Source: an archaeon (GTDB taxonomy: Archaea; Thermoplasmatota; Thermoplasmata; JAJSAE01). From it: a stretch of 41,320 bases of DNA. Under the pieces are notes generated by a model that worked only from the letters and a program-made list of their open reading frames with translations, was not told the DNA's origin and did no database searches. Position 1 is the stretch's first letter. The number at the start of each line of letters is the position of its first letter. The translations under genes and the position numbers were made by a program. This document shows positions 1-8,153 of this stretch, one piece after another. Location: contig JAJSAE010000009.1 in NCBI GenBank assembly GCA_024281315.1, forward strand, positions 1 through 41,320, written 5' to 3'.

Positions 1-566
1 CATACCACGCCTGTTTCAGAAAAATATGGGAAGAAGAGATAGAAAAGGCGAAGCCGGAACTTGAGGCTGCAGGGGTCGAGTACTTCTATACACTGATAGA
101 CGATGCCGTTGCAAGGGTGATGAAGGACGAAGGAGGTTTCCTATGGGCTCTCATGAACTACGACGGAGATGTGATGAGCGATATGATTGCGTCGGGATAC
201 GGCTCTCTCGGGCTCATGACATCCGTTCTGGTTTCCCCGGAAGGGCACTACGAGTACGAGGCAGCTCACGGAACCGTGCAGAGGCACTACTACGCACATC
301 TTAAAGGTGAAAAGACATCCACCAACTCCACCGCCACCATATTCGCATGGAGCGGGGCCATAAGGCGCAGGGGAATAAAGGACGGAACTCCGGAGGCCGT
401 GGACTTTGCCGATAAACTGGAGGCGGCAGTGAAAGAAACCATCGAGGCAGGTATAATGACAAAGGACCTTGTGAAGCTGGCCGAGCCGAAGCCGGAGAAG
501 TACGCATGCACCGAGGAGTTCATAGATGCGATAAAGGAGAGGCTGGACGAAAAACTCAGGAATTAA
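1..566 (+). CDS. icd: NADP-dependent isocitrate dehydrogenase, C-terminal part (5' end outside window)
   Basis: This is the end of a cytosolic enzyme that oxidatively decarboxylates isocitrate to 2-oxoglutarate with NADP. The frame is open from base 3 and about 187 residues are visible. The segment [20 protein letters not shown] carries the metal-binding aspartates of the family. [11 protein letters not shown] and [16 protein letters not shown] match the coenzyme-binding region of the eukaryote-like NADP-IDH subfamily rather than the E. coli Icd type. The end MTKDLVKL...[11 protein letters not shown] is the usual C-terminus. A strong hairpin follows the stop codon, so this is probably the last gene of its transcript. 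The N-terminal half and the promoter lie outside the window. The family call is firm; the symbol is given by function. Confidence 0.93.
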   Translation, partial: YHACFRKIWEEEIEKAKPELEAAGVEYFYTLIDDAVARVMKDEGGFLWALMNYDGDVMSDMIASGYGSLGLMTSVLVSPEGHYEYEAAHGTVQRHYYAHLKGEKTSTNSTATIFAWSGAIRRRGIKDGTPEAVDFADKLEAAVKETIEAGIMTKDLVKLAEPKPEKYACTEEFIDAIKERLDEKLRN

Positions 567-579
567 CAGGAGATAAAGA

Positions 580-600
580 GGGGCGGGATTTTCCCGCCCC
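580..600 (+). terminator. GC-rich hairpin after icd
   Basis: A perfect 9-bp inverted repeat (GGGGCGGGA / TCCCGCCCC) with a TTT loop starts 13 bp after the icd stop, and a short T-run (CCCTTTTTG) follows at about 609-618. It looks like an intrinsic-type terminator. Archaeal termination depends more on oligo-T than on the stem, so its function is inferred. Confidence 0.6.
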
Positions 601-927
601 AACCCGTTCCCTTTTTGCGTTCTGCCATGTTTCCACCCCGTACGCAATTTTCATGCGTGAATCGAACATTTTTCCCGTGGTCCGTCATTGGCCGCTCCCT
701 TAAAATAGGTTCAGGGGTGATTATCAGTGTTGATATTTATTCCGAAGGGGCTGTATGAGAAGTTTTGTGTCATCGAAATTATTTTGCACTGATGGACAGG
801 AACATGCAAATGTAGAAAGTTTTAAATAGTGCTGAGTCTTGTACGCTATTTGAGAAGCATTAAGGAGTGGAAACTGCAGAAATTCTGCAAATTCAAGAGA
901 TAAAAAAAGAAAAAAGGAGTGTTATGG
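601..927 (+). promoter_or_regulatory. Gene-free stretch with probable promoter of the ATPase/RloB cassette
   Basis: No credible gene is seen in these 327 bases, which are clearly AT-richer than icd. A TATA-like box (GTTTTAAATAG, 820-829) would place a transcript start near 850 and leave a leader of roughly 75 nt. AAGGAG (914-919) then lies 8 nt before the ATG at 928. A leader with a Shine-Dalgarno sequence is unlike the leaderless starts of the neighbouring housekeeping genes and fits an acquired cassette. Confidence 0.45.
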
Positions 928-2172
928 ATGTTGATAGAATTCTCTGTAGAAAACTTCAGATCGATAAAGGAACGGGTAACCCTTAGCATGATTGCGGCAT
1001 CGAAGAGAGACGAGCTCCAGGATAACCTTATTCAAACCAATTTCAAGGATATGGATCTTTTAAAAAGTGCGGTAATATACGGACCTAACGCTTCGGGTAA
1101 GTCTAATATTATACGGGCATTGTGGACAATGAGAGGTATTATTAGGAAATCGAACAAAATACAGAAAGGTGAGGAACTGCCCCTCGTTCCATTTATGTTT
1201 GATATGAAATCTCAAACGCAGCCGAGCTCTTTCGAAGTTCTGTTTATTCAGGATGGGATAAGATATATTTATGGCTTTTCTGCAGATTCTAGAAAAATAT
1301 ACGACGAATACCTCTATTATTTTCCATCGGGTAAAAAATCTATTATATTTGAAAGAACAGAGACTACCGATTTTAAATTTACGAAGGATGTAAGAGAACA
1401 AAAGGAACTTGCAGGCAGAACTCTTGCCAATGCACTATATCTTTCGACTGCTACCCAATGGAATTATGAAAAAACTTCCAAGGCGTTTGACTGGTTCAAA
1501 AATTTAAAGTTTATCAATGCATCTTCTAGTAATAAGAGTTTCACAGCAAATTTATTGACAAAAGATAAAAACGCAAAAGAATATGTGAGAGAACTTCTTA
1601 GGGGTGCAGACACAGGAATTCAGGATATAAATATCAAAATAAAAGAGATATCCCTTGAGGACCTTCCGGAAGACTTTCCAGAGTCGCTTAGAGATATTTT
1701 CTTAAAGGATGGGAAGGGGAAGGTAATTGATGCAAAGACGGTGCATTATATAAATGGGAGAGAAGATTCTCCAGTAAATCTTGATATATATGATGAATCG
1801 GATGGGACCCAAAAATTCTTTTACCTATCTGGTCCATTATATGATGTTCTTAAGAACGGAAAAATACTTTTCGTCGATGAATTGTCTGTAAGACTGCATC
1901 CATATCTTGTCGAGTCTCTTGTTAAGAGATTTAATAGTGAGAAATATAATCCCAATGGCGCACAACTTATATTTACGACCCACAACACATATTTGTTGAA
2001 ACAGTCACTATTTAGAAGAGACCAAATCTGGTTTACCGAAAAAACGCCTGAAGAAAGCACAGATCTTTACTCTTTATATGAGATCAAAGGAATAAGAAAG
2101 GAGGAAAATATAGAAAAAGGCTATCTATTGGGAAGGTATGGTGCAATACCATTTATTGAATTTGGGAGATGA
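928..2172 (+). CDS. AAA-family (AAA_15/OLD-like) ATPase, AbiLi-like
   Basis: This 414-residue cytoplasmic ATPase resembles the ATP-binding component of AbiL/RloA-type defence pairs. The N-terminus (IEFSVENFRSIKERVTLSM) is typical of RecF/OLD-like AAA_15 proteins. Walker A is GPNASGKSN near residue 50. Walker B is ILFVDELS near residue 315, and an H-loop-like TTHNTYLL lies about 40 residues further on. ATG 928 is chosen over the in-frame GTG 919 because GGAG (916-919) sits 8 nt upstream of it. The stop overlaps the next start by 4 bp (ATGA), so the pair is translationally coupled. The gene is AT-rich compared with icd and trmG10, consistent with horizontal transfer. In AbiL-like pairs the ATPase is thought to sense infection and control the partner; that role is inferred here from family and pairing. 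Confidence 0.85.
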   Translation: MLIEFSVENFRSIKERVTLSMIAASKRDELQDNLIQTNFKDMDLLKSAVIYGPNASGKSNIIRALWTMRGIIRKSNKIQKGEELPLVPFMFDMKSQTQPSSFEVLFIQDGIRYIYGFSADSRKIYDEYLYYFPSGKKSIIFERTETTDFKFTKDVREQKELAGRTLANALYLSTATQWNYEKTSKAFDWFKNLKFINASSSNKSFTANLLTKDKNAKEYVRELLRGADTGIQDINIKIKEISLEDLPEDFPESLRDIFLKDGKGKVIDAKTVHYINGREDSPVNLDIYDESDGTQKFFYLSGPLYDVLKNGKILFVDELSVRLHPYLVESLVKRFNSEKYNPNGAQLIFTTHNTYLLKQSLFRRDQIWFTEKTPEESTDLYSLYEIKGIRKEENIEKGYLLGRYGAIPFIEFGR

Positions 2173-2786
2173 CGACAATGAGCAAGCAATCTTTTCATAG
2201 AGGAAGGGGTGGTAGCAGAGCAAAGAAACCTGTCCTACTCATTATTTGCGAGGGAGAGACGGAAAAGCTTTACTTTAAGGAATTAAAATCAGAAGTAAGG
2301 CTTGCGTCAATAAATATAGTAATCCCTAAGACGAAAGAAAGAGACCCATTGAATTTAGTGAATTATGCGCGAAAGATATCTAACGAGAACGGGTATTCCA
2401 TAAAAGATAGTGATAATGTATGGATTGTTTTCGATATGGACGATACAAAAAGAGTGAAAAAAGCAATTCATGAGGCAAACAAGTCTAAATATAATATGGC
2501 TTTATCAATCCCTTCAATAGAGTTATGGTATCTCTTGCATTATCAATATACAACAAGCATAATGGACAACATGGAAGTAAAGAGTCAGCTGAAGCGTCAT
2601 CTCCCGAATTATAAAAAAACAGATCCAGGTGTCCCTTTGATTCTCTGTGAAAAGAGGGGCATGGCGTTAAAAAATGCTAATAAGTTATTAAAACATCATT
2701 CTGGAGATAATCATGATTTGTACAGCGAAGAGGCAAATCCCGTAACTCATGTATTCAAACTGGTCGAGTCAATTTTCAAGGATTAA
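2169..2786 (+). CDS. RloB-family protein, AbiLii-like putative effector
   Basis: This is a 205-residue RloB-family protein. After a basic N-terminus (FHRGRGGSRAKK) comes ICEGETEKLYF, the TOPRIM-like first motif with its glutamate, then WIVFDMDD, an acidic second motif, and PSIELWYLLHY, the conserved RloB C-terminal motif. Such proteins are suspected nucleases in RM-linked (rlo) and abortive-infection loci, and an RloB protein paired with an AAA_15 ATPase corresponds to AbiL. The ATG at 2169 overlaps the ATPase stop; ATG 2178 is an alternative three codons later. It shares the AT-rich composition of its partner. No third gene belongs to the cassette: the next gene has its own TATA box and native composition. 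The domain assignment is good; the effector role is inferred. Confidence 0.85.
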   Translation: MTTMSKQSFHRGRGGSRAKKPVLLIICEGETEKLYFKELKSEVRLASINIVIPKTKERDPLNLVNYARKISNENGYSIKDSDNVWIVFDMDDTKRVKKAIHEANKSKYNMALSIPSIELWYLLHYQYTTSIMDNMEVKSQLKRHLPNYKKTDPGVPLILCEKRGMALKNANKLLKHHSGDNHDLYSEEANPVTHVFKLVESIFKD

Positions 2787-2872
2787 TAGGTCCAAATCAT
2801 TAATTTTTCCAATCGCTCTTTTTGTGTCATCTGATGGAAAAACATTATTATACCTCTCTCCCATCCCTCCTT

Positions 2873-3346
2873 ATGGCCACGAACATAATCGAGCTTATAC
2901 AGGCCTCGCTTGCCCCCCTCCTTCTCATATCCGCAGGCGGCCTGCTGGCCCTCACGCTCCAGAACAGATACGGCAGGATAATAGACAGGATAAGATTCTT
3001 CGATGCCGAAATAAGGGAATGCTTCCCGAACTGCCACGAGGCCCTGAAGGATACCAGAAAGAAGAGCATAAAGGAGCAGACCTCCGCACTTCTCAGGCGC
3101 GGGCGCTACCTCCGCAATTCCCTGACATGTGTCATGGTGGCCATATTTCTGGCTGCACTCACATCTATATTCATCTCTGTGCAGGTCATTGCAGGCACCC
3201 TCTTCATCCCCCTGATATTTTCGGTCTTCGCAGGAGCCCTTATTTCCCTTCTGGTAGGGGCCAGCTATGCGGTGAAGGAGATTCTCCTCTCTTATGATGT
3301 GATTCAGATGGAGATAGAGATGGAGGGTGTGATGATGGAGGACTGA
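2873..3346 (+). CDS. DUF2721-family membrane protein
   Basis: This 157-residue protein has three likely hydrophobic segments: APLLLISAGGLLALTL near the N-terminus and a hairpin-like pair (MVAIFLAALTSIFISVQVIAG and LIFSVFAGALISLLVGASYA) in the second half. The signature after the first segment, LQNRYGRIIDRIR, is typical of DUF2721. The function of the family is unknown. The start at 2873 is preferred to the upstream in-frame GTG because a TATA-like ATTATTATAC (2842-2851) lies about 27 nt before it, the leaderless spacing repeated throughout the window. The gene is followed after 2 bp by trmG10, so the two are probably co-transcribed. Confidence 0.8.
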   Translation: MATNIIELIQASLAPLLLISAGGLLALTLQNRYGRIIDRIRFFDAEIRECFPNCHEALKDTRKKSIKEQTSALLRRGRYLRNSLTCVMVAIFLAALTSIFISVQVIAGTLFIPLIFSVFAGALISLLVGASYAVKEILLSYDVIQMEIEMEGVMMED

Positions 3347-3348
3347 GA

Positions 3349-4350
3349 ATGGCCTATCTCTTTGAACTGTCAGGAGAGCACGAAGAACTCTCTTGTGCGG
3401 AGATTAGAGGCTGTGCGCAGGCGGCAGGTTTTTCACTGAGAGAGAGGGGGGAAGGATATCTTCTGGCCGATACCGGCGCCCCCCCTGAAATATTCGGCAA
3501 CAGGTGCGGGCTTCTCTGGCGCGTGGATGATGTCATTCTTGACACGGCCCCGGACGCCCTGATGGACGGTATAGGGACGGCGGTAAAGGATATGGGCCTG
3601 AACGGGACCTTTGCGGTGCGGGCGAAGGTAAAAGACTCCTATGCGGATACCATGAAACTCCAGAAGGAGGCGGGGAGAATTATCTCGGAAATGAAGGGTA
3701 TGACGGTGAACCTCACGGAACCCGACAACCTGTTTCGCATATTTGTTTGCAGTGAGAGGGCTTTCTTCGCCACCGTGGCCGCCAGTGTTGACCGCTCTCT
3801 TCTCGAGCAGAGAAAGGTGCAGAACCGCCCGTTCTTTTCCCCTATTTCCATTCATCCCAAGTACGCGCGTGTCCTCATCAATCTGGCCCGGGCATCTGGA
3901 GGTGCTAGAATTCTCGATCCATTTTGCGGCACGGGAGGGATTCTCATTGAGGCCGCCAAGGTAGACCTTTCCCCTCTCGGCTCTGACATATCGCAGGAAA
4001 TGATAGAGGGCTCGGCCAGAAATCTGGAATACGAAGGACTGAAGGCGGAGCTTAAAAGGTGCGATGTTTCTTCTATTCGGAATGAGTTTGGAGAGGTTGA
4101 TGCCATAGTCACCGATCCTCCATACGGAAGGGCATCTTCCACAAACAGAGAGGATATAGAGAGCCTTTACTCCAGGATGCTCGCTGCCTTTTGCGACACG
4201 GTTCGCCCCAATGGGTACATATCGCTGATTGTCCCGGATATTTCCATGATTGAAAGGCTCCCTGACGGCCTTGTTTTCCGCGAGTCCTATTCCTTAAGGG
4301 TTCACCGCTCCCTTACCCGCAATTTCGTGGTTTTACAGAGAACGGAATGA
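3349..4350 (+). CDS. trmG10: tRNA (guanine(10)-N2)-dimethyltransferase, TrmG10/Trm-G10 type
   Basis: This enzyme uses S-adenosylmethionine to methylate N2 of G10 in tRNA. The 333-residue protein has an N-terminal THUMP-like RNA-binding part (to about residue 160) and a C-terminal Rossmann methyltransferase domain. The SAM motif is ILDPFCGTGGILIE near residue 190. The catalytic motif is VTDPPYGRAS near residue 255, the DPPY form used by exocyclic-amine methylases. Length and architecture match archaeal Trm-G10. It starts 2 bp after the DUF2721 gene and probably shares its transcript. Confidence is high for the family. Confidence 0.92.
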   Translation: MAYLFELSGEHEELSCAEIRGCAQAAGFSLRERGEGYLLADTGAPPEIFGNRCGLLWRVDDVILDTAPDALMDGIGTAVKDMGLNGTFAVRAKVKDSYADTMKLQKEAGRIISEMKGMTVNLTEPDNLFRIFVCSERAFFATVAASVDRSLLEQRKVQNRPFFSPISIHPKYARVLINLARASGGARILDPFCGTGGILIEAAKVDLSPLGSDISQEMIEGSARNLEYEGLKAELKRCDVSSIRNEFGEVDAIVTDPPYGRASSTNREDIESLYSRMLAAFCDTVRPNGYISLIVPDISMIERLPDGLVFRESYSLRVHRSLTRNFVVLQRTE

Positions 4351-4368
4351 CCGCTTTTAACCCGAAAA

Positions 4369-4377
4369 GTTTATAAC
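4369..4377 (+). promoter_or_regulatory. TATA-like box for leaderless nadA
   Basis: GTTTATAAC is centred about 27 nt before ATG 4400. The ATG at 4388 would be too close to the box to be the start of a transcript, which supports the downstream start for nadA. Confidence 0.55.
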
Positions 4378-4399
4378 TTTCCCTCTTATGGCGGCCACT

Positions 4400-5308
4400 A
4401 TGTCCATAAGGGACGAGATTCTGAGGCTGAAGGCCGAAAAGAACGCTATAATCATGGCCCATAATTATCAGAGGCCGGAGGTTCAGGATATTGCCGATTT
4501 TCTTGGGGACTCCTTTGCCCTTGCCCGGAAGGCCATAGAAACGGATGCCGATGTTATTGTATTTTGCGGTGTTGACTTCATGGCGGAAGCGGCTGCAATC
4601 CTTAATCCCGACAAGATAGTGGTTCATGCCAACGGAGAATCCAGATGCCCCATGGCCGCCATGGTTGACCTTGAAAAACTGCGGGAGATGAAGAAAGAGT
4701 ACCCCAATGCAAAGGTTGTGGCCTATGTCAATACCACTGCGAAGACCAAGGCGGAGAGCGATGTCTGCTGCACATCCGCCAATGCCGTCAGAATCGTTGA
4801 AAGAATAGACTCCAATGAGGTTATTTTCATGCCGGACAGGCATCTGCGCGAGTATGTCCAGTCTCAGGTCCCGGATAAAAAGGTGATACTCTGGCCGGGC
4901 TACTGCTACGCCCACGAGGAGATAACCCCGAAACTCATTACGAACCTGAAGAAAGCACACCCGAAGGCCGAGGTGATGATTCATCCCGAGTGCTCAATGG
5001 AAACAATAGCCCTTGCGGACCATGTGTTTTCCACCGGCGGAATGGTGAGATATGCCGGAGAATCGGAGGCGAAGGAATTTATCGTGGGCACCGAGGAAGG
5101 GATGGCCTACCGCCTGAAGACCCTCTATCCCGAAAAGACATTCTATCCCGTGGAGCAGTCAATCTGCCACAATATGAAGAGAATACATCTGGAGGATGTT
5201 CTCAGGGCCCTTGAAACGCTGGAGCCGGTGGTGAAGGTGCCGGAGGATATTGCGGAGAGGGCGAAAAAGCCGCTGGAACTGATGCTGGAACTCGGGCGCT
5301 CTGATTGA
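4400..5308 (+). CDS. nadA: Quinolinate synthase A
   Basis: NadA condenses iminoaspartate with dihydroxyacetone phosphate to quinolinate in NAD synthesis, using a [4Fe-4S] cluster. The 302-residue product has the family opening IIMAHNYQRPEVQDIADFLGDS. Numbered from ATG 4400, cysteines fall at 83 (SRCPMAAM), 169 (GYCYAHEE) and 256 (SICHNMKR), essentially the spacing of the three cluster ligands in archaeal NadA. CCTSANAV and HPECSMET are further conserved blocks. ATG 4388 is in frame, but the TATA spacing and the cysteine numbering favour 4400. No nadB or nadC is adjacent. It converges on the PPAT fusion gene with only 5 bp between the stops. Confidence 0.95.
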   Translation: MSIRDEILRLKAEKNAIIMAHNYQRPEVQDIADFLGDSFALARKAIETDADVIVFCGVDFMAEAAAILNPDKIVVHANGESRCPMAAMVDLEKLREMKKEYPNAKVVAYVNTTAKTKAESDVCCTSANAVRIVERIDSNEVIFMPDRHLREYVQSQVPDKKVILWPGYCYAHEEITPKLITNLKKAHPKAEVMIHPECSMETIALADHVFSTGGMVRYAGESEAKEFIVGTEEGMAYRLKTLYPEKTFYPVEQSICHNMKRIHLEDVLRALETLEPVVKVPEDIAERAKKPLELMLELGRSD

Positions 5309-5313
5309 TTTAC

Positions 5314-6303
5314 TTACGCCATTCTGCTGATTCTCGGTATGAGCGCGGCGATAACCGCATGCTCGGTCAGTTCCTTTCTGTTTAACAGGGACCTGCTGAG
5401 GAATCCCACGGCCCCCTCTTTCTTTCCGATGTCCTCTTTTCCATACACCATTTTCATGGCATCGCCGATGGTTATTTCCCTCTCTTTTCCGTTCAGAACC
5501 AGAGATATGACCTCGTCGGGGTATGAGAAGCCGGCACCATGGCCTATGCTTATCTCTCCGGACCTGTCAATGATTGCGCAGTACTGGACATCAAGGTATT
5601 TTTTCGCAATGCCGTCAAAGAAGAGGCCGGCCTCAACACCCACGCCGTAGTGGGCATCGGTTCCGTTTATTGCGCTCTTCGCCCGATTGATGGCTCCCGT
5701 GATTGTCTCCTCCTCAAAGGGCTGGTCGCTCACGCCGGATTGCACCGTTTTTTCGATTATTTCCATTTCGGTGCTCTCAAAAGCACTCTGAAAAACATCC
5801 CTGACAGCGCTCACCTTCACCGGGTTTTCGGAGCCAACGGCAACTGTCAGCTTCGGGATGCGCCCCTCCTTGTCAATCTCTCCGTTCAATACTCTCGTGG
5901 AACTTACGGGCAGGCTGTCCTGCGCGAGAACATGGGGAACAGCGACAATCCGTATTTCCTTCCTGCCGTTCTCTCTTCTGAGGCGGTTGATCTCCTCCCC
6001 CGTGGCCATTGTTCCCTCAGAAACCACAAGGACATCAAATTCCGTATTAAGGGCGAAGCCGAATCTGTTCTCAATTCTGATAATATCGTACGGGGCTGAA
6101 AAGCGGCCGAGAAAATCCTTCAGTGCGTCCTCTCTTTCCGAATAGGGGCGCACCTTTCGTCCTCTCCTTTTATTTGCGAATTCATCGGAGGTCAGACCAA
6201 TCAAAACCATTCCTCCATTGGCTTCGGAGAATGCGGTTTCCAGCAGTCGCTTATGGCCCGCATGGATTATGTCGAATGTTCCGCCGATGGCCACCCTGTG
6301 CAT
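5314..6303 (-). CDS. coaD: Fused phosphopantetheine adenylyltransferase and DUF84 (YjjX-like) NTPase
   Basis: This 329-residue protein has two domains. Residues 1-150 are an archaeal-type phosphopantetheine adenylyltransferase: RVAIGGTFDIIHAGHKRLL holds the nucleotidyltransferase HxGH motif, and SVSSTRV... VSSTRVLNGEI is the ISSTxI-like motif. The enzyme makes dephospho-CoA from 4'-phosphopantetheine and ATP. Residues 155-329 begin LTVAVGSENPVKVSAVRDVF and continue VSDQPFEEETITGAINRA, matching the inosine/xanthosine triphosphatase family DUF84, which clears non-canonical purine nucleotides. A PPAT fused to an extra domain is described for Thermoplasma relatives, so the fusion supports the lineage. 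Both active sites look intact. Any metabolic link between the two halves is unclear. The start at 6303 opens directly with the first beta strand. Confidence 0.9.
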   Translation of the reverse strand: MHRVAIGGTFDIIHAGHKRLLETAFSEANGGMVLIGLTSDEFANKRRGRKVRPYSEREDALKDFLGRFSAPYDIIRIENRFGFALNTEFDVLVVSEGTMATGEEINRLRRENGRKEIRIVAVPHVLAQDSLPVSSTRVLNGEIDKEGRIPKLTVAVGSENPVKVSAVRDVFQSAFESTEMEIIEKTVQSGVSDQPFEEETITGAINRAKSAINGTDAHYGVGVEAGLFFDGIAKKYLDVQYCAIIDRSGEISIGHGAGFSYPDEVISLVLNGKEREITIGDAMKMVYGKEDIGKKEGAVGFLSRSLLNRKELTEHAVIAALIPRISRMA

Positions 6304-6309
6304 GTTATC

Positions 6310-6507
6310 CTATCCTCCGAACATCCCGGAAAGGAGTGCAAGGAGCATTATCCCGATAGCTGCGACATAGAGAATCAGCAGCTGGTTCTTCTTCTTTCTT
6401 ATGGTCTCTTTGTGTGCCCGTTCACACTCATCAGAACAGAACTTCTCGCCCAGGGGAATGGCGCGGCCGCAGGTTATGCAGTGTGTGTGCTGTGGTACTT
6501 CTGCCAT
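6310..6507 (-). CDS. DUF2116-type zinc-ribbon membrane protein
   Basis: A small 65-residue protein. HCITCGRAIPLGEKFCSDEC is a four-cysteine zinc ribbon of the DUF2116 type. A charged stretch (KETIRKKK) and one C-terminal membrane segment (LLILYVAAIGIMLLALLSGM) follow, so it is likely a tail-anchored protein. The start MAEVPQ (6507) is chosen because a TATA-like GTATATAAG on the plus strand (minus-strand CTTATATAC, 6530-6538) lies about 26 nt upstream; the open frame extends further but would run through the promoter. It ends 6 bp before the PPAT fusion gene starts and is probably co-transcribed with it. The function of the family is unknown. Confidence 0.8.
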   Translation of the reverse strand: MAEVPQHTHCITCGRAIPLGEKFCSDECERAHKETIRKKKNQLLILYVAAIGIMLLALLSGMFGG

Positions 6508-6605
6508 GAAGGGAGATTGGAGGATGCAGTATATAAGGGTTGTCGAAGGGACATCTTTATATTTAATGGACATATGTACTGCCAAGAGGCCGAAGGACTG
6601 ATAAT
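6508..6605. promoter_or_regulatory. Divergent promoter region between DUF2116 gene and hsdM
   Basis: Two TATA-like elements face away from each other: CTTATATAC read on the minus strand (6530-6538) for the zinc-ribbon gene, and TTTATATTTA (6556-6565) for hsdM. The second predicts a start near 6586 and a short leader of about 20 nt before ATG 6606. This is the left boundary of the restriction-modification island. Confidence 0.5.
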
Positions 6606-8153
6606 ATGGCAAGGAGAGGGAAGACCGGTAGCGAGGAACCGCTGGAGAAACAGCTGTGGAAGGCAGCGGACAAGCTGAGAAAGAATATAGACGCTGCGGA
6701 GTACAAGCACATTGTTCTGGGGCTCATATTCCTGAAATATATCTCCAGTGCGTTTGAGGAACTGCACGCCAGACTCAGCGAAGGGACTGGAGAATATGCA
6801 GAGGCAGACCCGGAGGACAGGGACGAGTACAGGGCGGAAAATGTCTTTTTTGTTCCCCCGGAAGCCAGATGGTCATTTCTACTGTCAAAGGCAAAGGACC
6901 CGGAGATAGGGAAGATACTGGACAGTGCGATGGATGCCATAGAGAAGGAGAATCCCTCGCTCAGGGGCGTCCTGCCGAAGGTTTACGCCCGCGGCAATCT
7001 GGACCCGGCCAGCCTTGGCGGACTTATCGACCTCATAGGGAATATCTCCTTGGGCGAAGCAACAGAGAGGAGCGCCGACATCCTGGGCCATGTGTTCGAG
7101 TATTTTCTTGGGGAATTCGCTCTGGCCGAGGGAAAAAAGGGAGGGCAATTCTACACACCGAGGAGTGTCGTTCAACTGCTGGTGGAGATGCTGGAGCCAT
7201 ATAAAGGCCGTGTTTTCGACCCGTGCTGCGGTTCCGGTGGAATGTTCGTGCAGTCCGATAAATTCGTAAAGGAACATCGTGGGAGGATAAACGACCTCTC
7301 CATCTACGGCCAGGAGAGCAACCTCACGACCTGGAGGCTCTGCAAGATGAACCTTGCCATCAGAGGAATAGACAGTTCTCAGGTGAAATGGAACTCGGAG
7401 GGCTCCTTCCTGAACGATGCACACAAGGACCTTAAATCGGATTTCGTAATTGCCAACCCCCCGTTCAATGACAGCGACTGGAGCGGGGACCTGCTTCGGA
7501 AGGATGGCAGGTGGAAGTACGGCGTGCCGCCTTTAGGGAATGCAAACTATGCGTGGATTCAGCACTTCATCTATCATTTGAGCCCGTCGGGAAAGGCTGG
7601 CTTCGTTCTGGCGAAAGGGGCATTGACCACAAAGACCGGCGGGGAGTACGAGATAAGGAAGAGCATCATCGAGGCCGACCTTGTGGACTGCATAGTGAAC
7701 CTGCCGCCAAAGCTGTTTCTCAACACCCAGATACCTGCATCCCTTTGGTTTCTGAAGCGGAACAGGGCACGGAGAAAGGGGGAGATTCTGTTCATAGATG
7801 CCCGGAACATGGGAACTCTTATCAACAGAAGGACCCGGATTCTCACCGAGGGGGACATAAGAAAGATAGCGGACACATACCACGCATGGGAGAACCCGGA
7901 GGGGGATTATGAGGATGTGAAGGGGTTCTGCAAATCGGCCACGCTGGAAGAGGCCAGGGAGCTGGACTATGTTCTGACACCCGGCCGGTATGTGGGGCTT
8001 GCTGAAGAGGAGGACGATTTCGATTTTGAGGAGAGGTTCGGTTCGCTTAAACAGGAGTTCTTGGAGCAGTTGAAGGAAGAGGAGGAACTGAACAGAAAGA
8101 TACTGGAGAACCTCGAGAGGATAAAGACAAGGGGGGCCATCAATGAAGATTGA
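6606..8153 (+). CDS. hsdM: Type I restriction-modification DNA methyltransferase subunit HsdM
   Basis: HsdM is the N6-adenine methylase of a type I RM complex (with HsdS and HsdR). The 515-residue protein has the helical HsdM_N domain ([20 protein letters not shown], residues 18-37), the lead-in [17 protein letters not shown] motif [13 protein letters not shown] (about 203-213) and catalytic motif IV NPPF (284-287). A charged coiled tail rich in E, K and L ends the protein and overlaps the fic start by 11 bp. Length and motifs are complete, so the enzyme should be active. The hsdS and hsdR genes of the set lie more than 6 kb downstream, separated by accessory genes. Confidence 0.95.
   Translation: MARRGKTGSEEPLEKQLWKAADKLRKNIDAAEYKHIVLGLIFLKYISSAFEELHARLSEGTGEYAEADPEDRDEYRAENVFFVPPEARWSFLLSKAKDPEIGKILDSAMDAIEKENPSLRGVLPKVYARGNLDPASLGGLIDLIGNISLGEATERSADILGHVFEYFLGEFALAEGKKGGQFYTPRSVVQLLVEMLEPYKGRVFDPCCGSGGMFVQSDKFVKEHRGRINDLSIYGQESNLTTWRLCKMNLAIRGIDSSQVKWNSEGSFLNDAHKDLKSDFVIANPPFNDSDWSGDLLRKDGRWKYGVPPLGNANYAWIQHFIYHLSPSGKAGFVLAKGALTTKTGGEYEIRKSIIEADLVDCIVNLPPKLFLNTQIPASLWFLKRNRARRKGEILFIDARNMGTLINRRTRILTEGDIRKIADTYHAWENPEGDYEDVKGFCKSATLEEARELDYVLTPGRYVGLAEEEDDFDFEERFGSLKQEFLEQLKEEEELNRKILENLERIKTRGAINED

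Noticed and set aside
4313-4984. Minus-strand open frame opposite nadA
   Set aside because: Antisense shadow of nadA, whose cysteine ligands and length are all accounted for.
6500-6605. Second copy of the tRNA-Gln 3' end as an att site at the left border of the RM island
   Set aside because: Searched by eye for AGCCCCGGGCAGATTCGAAC or its complement near 6480-6606 and found none, so no att pair is claimed.
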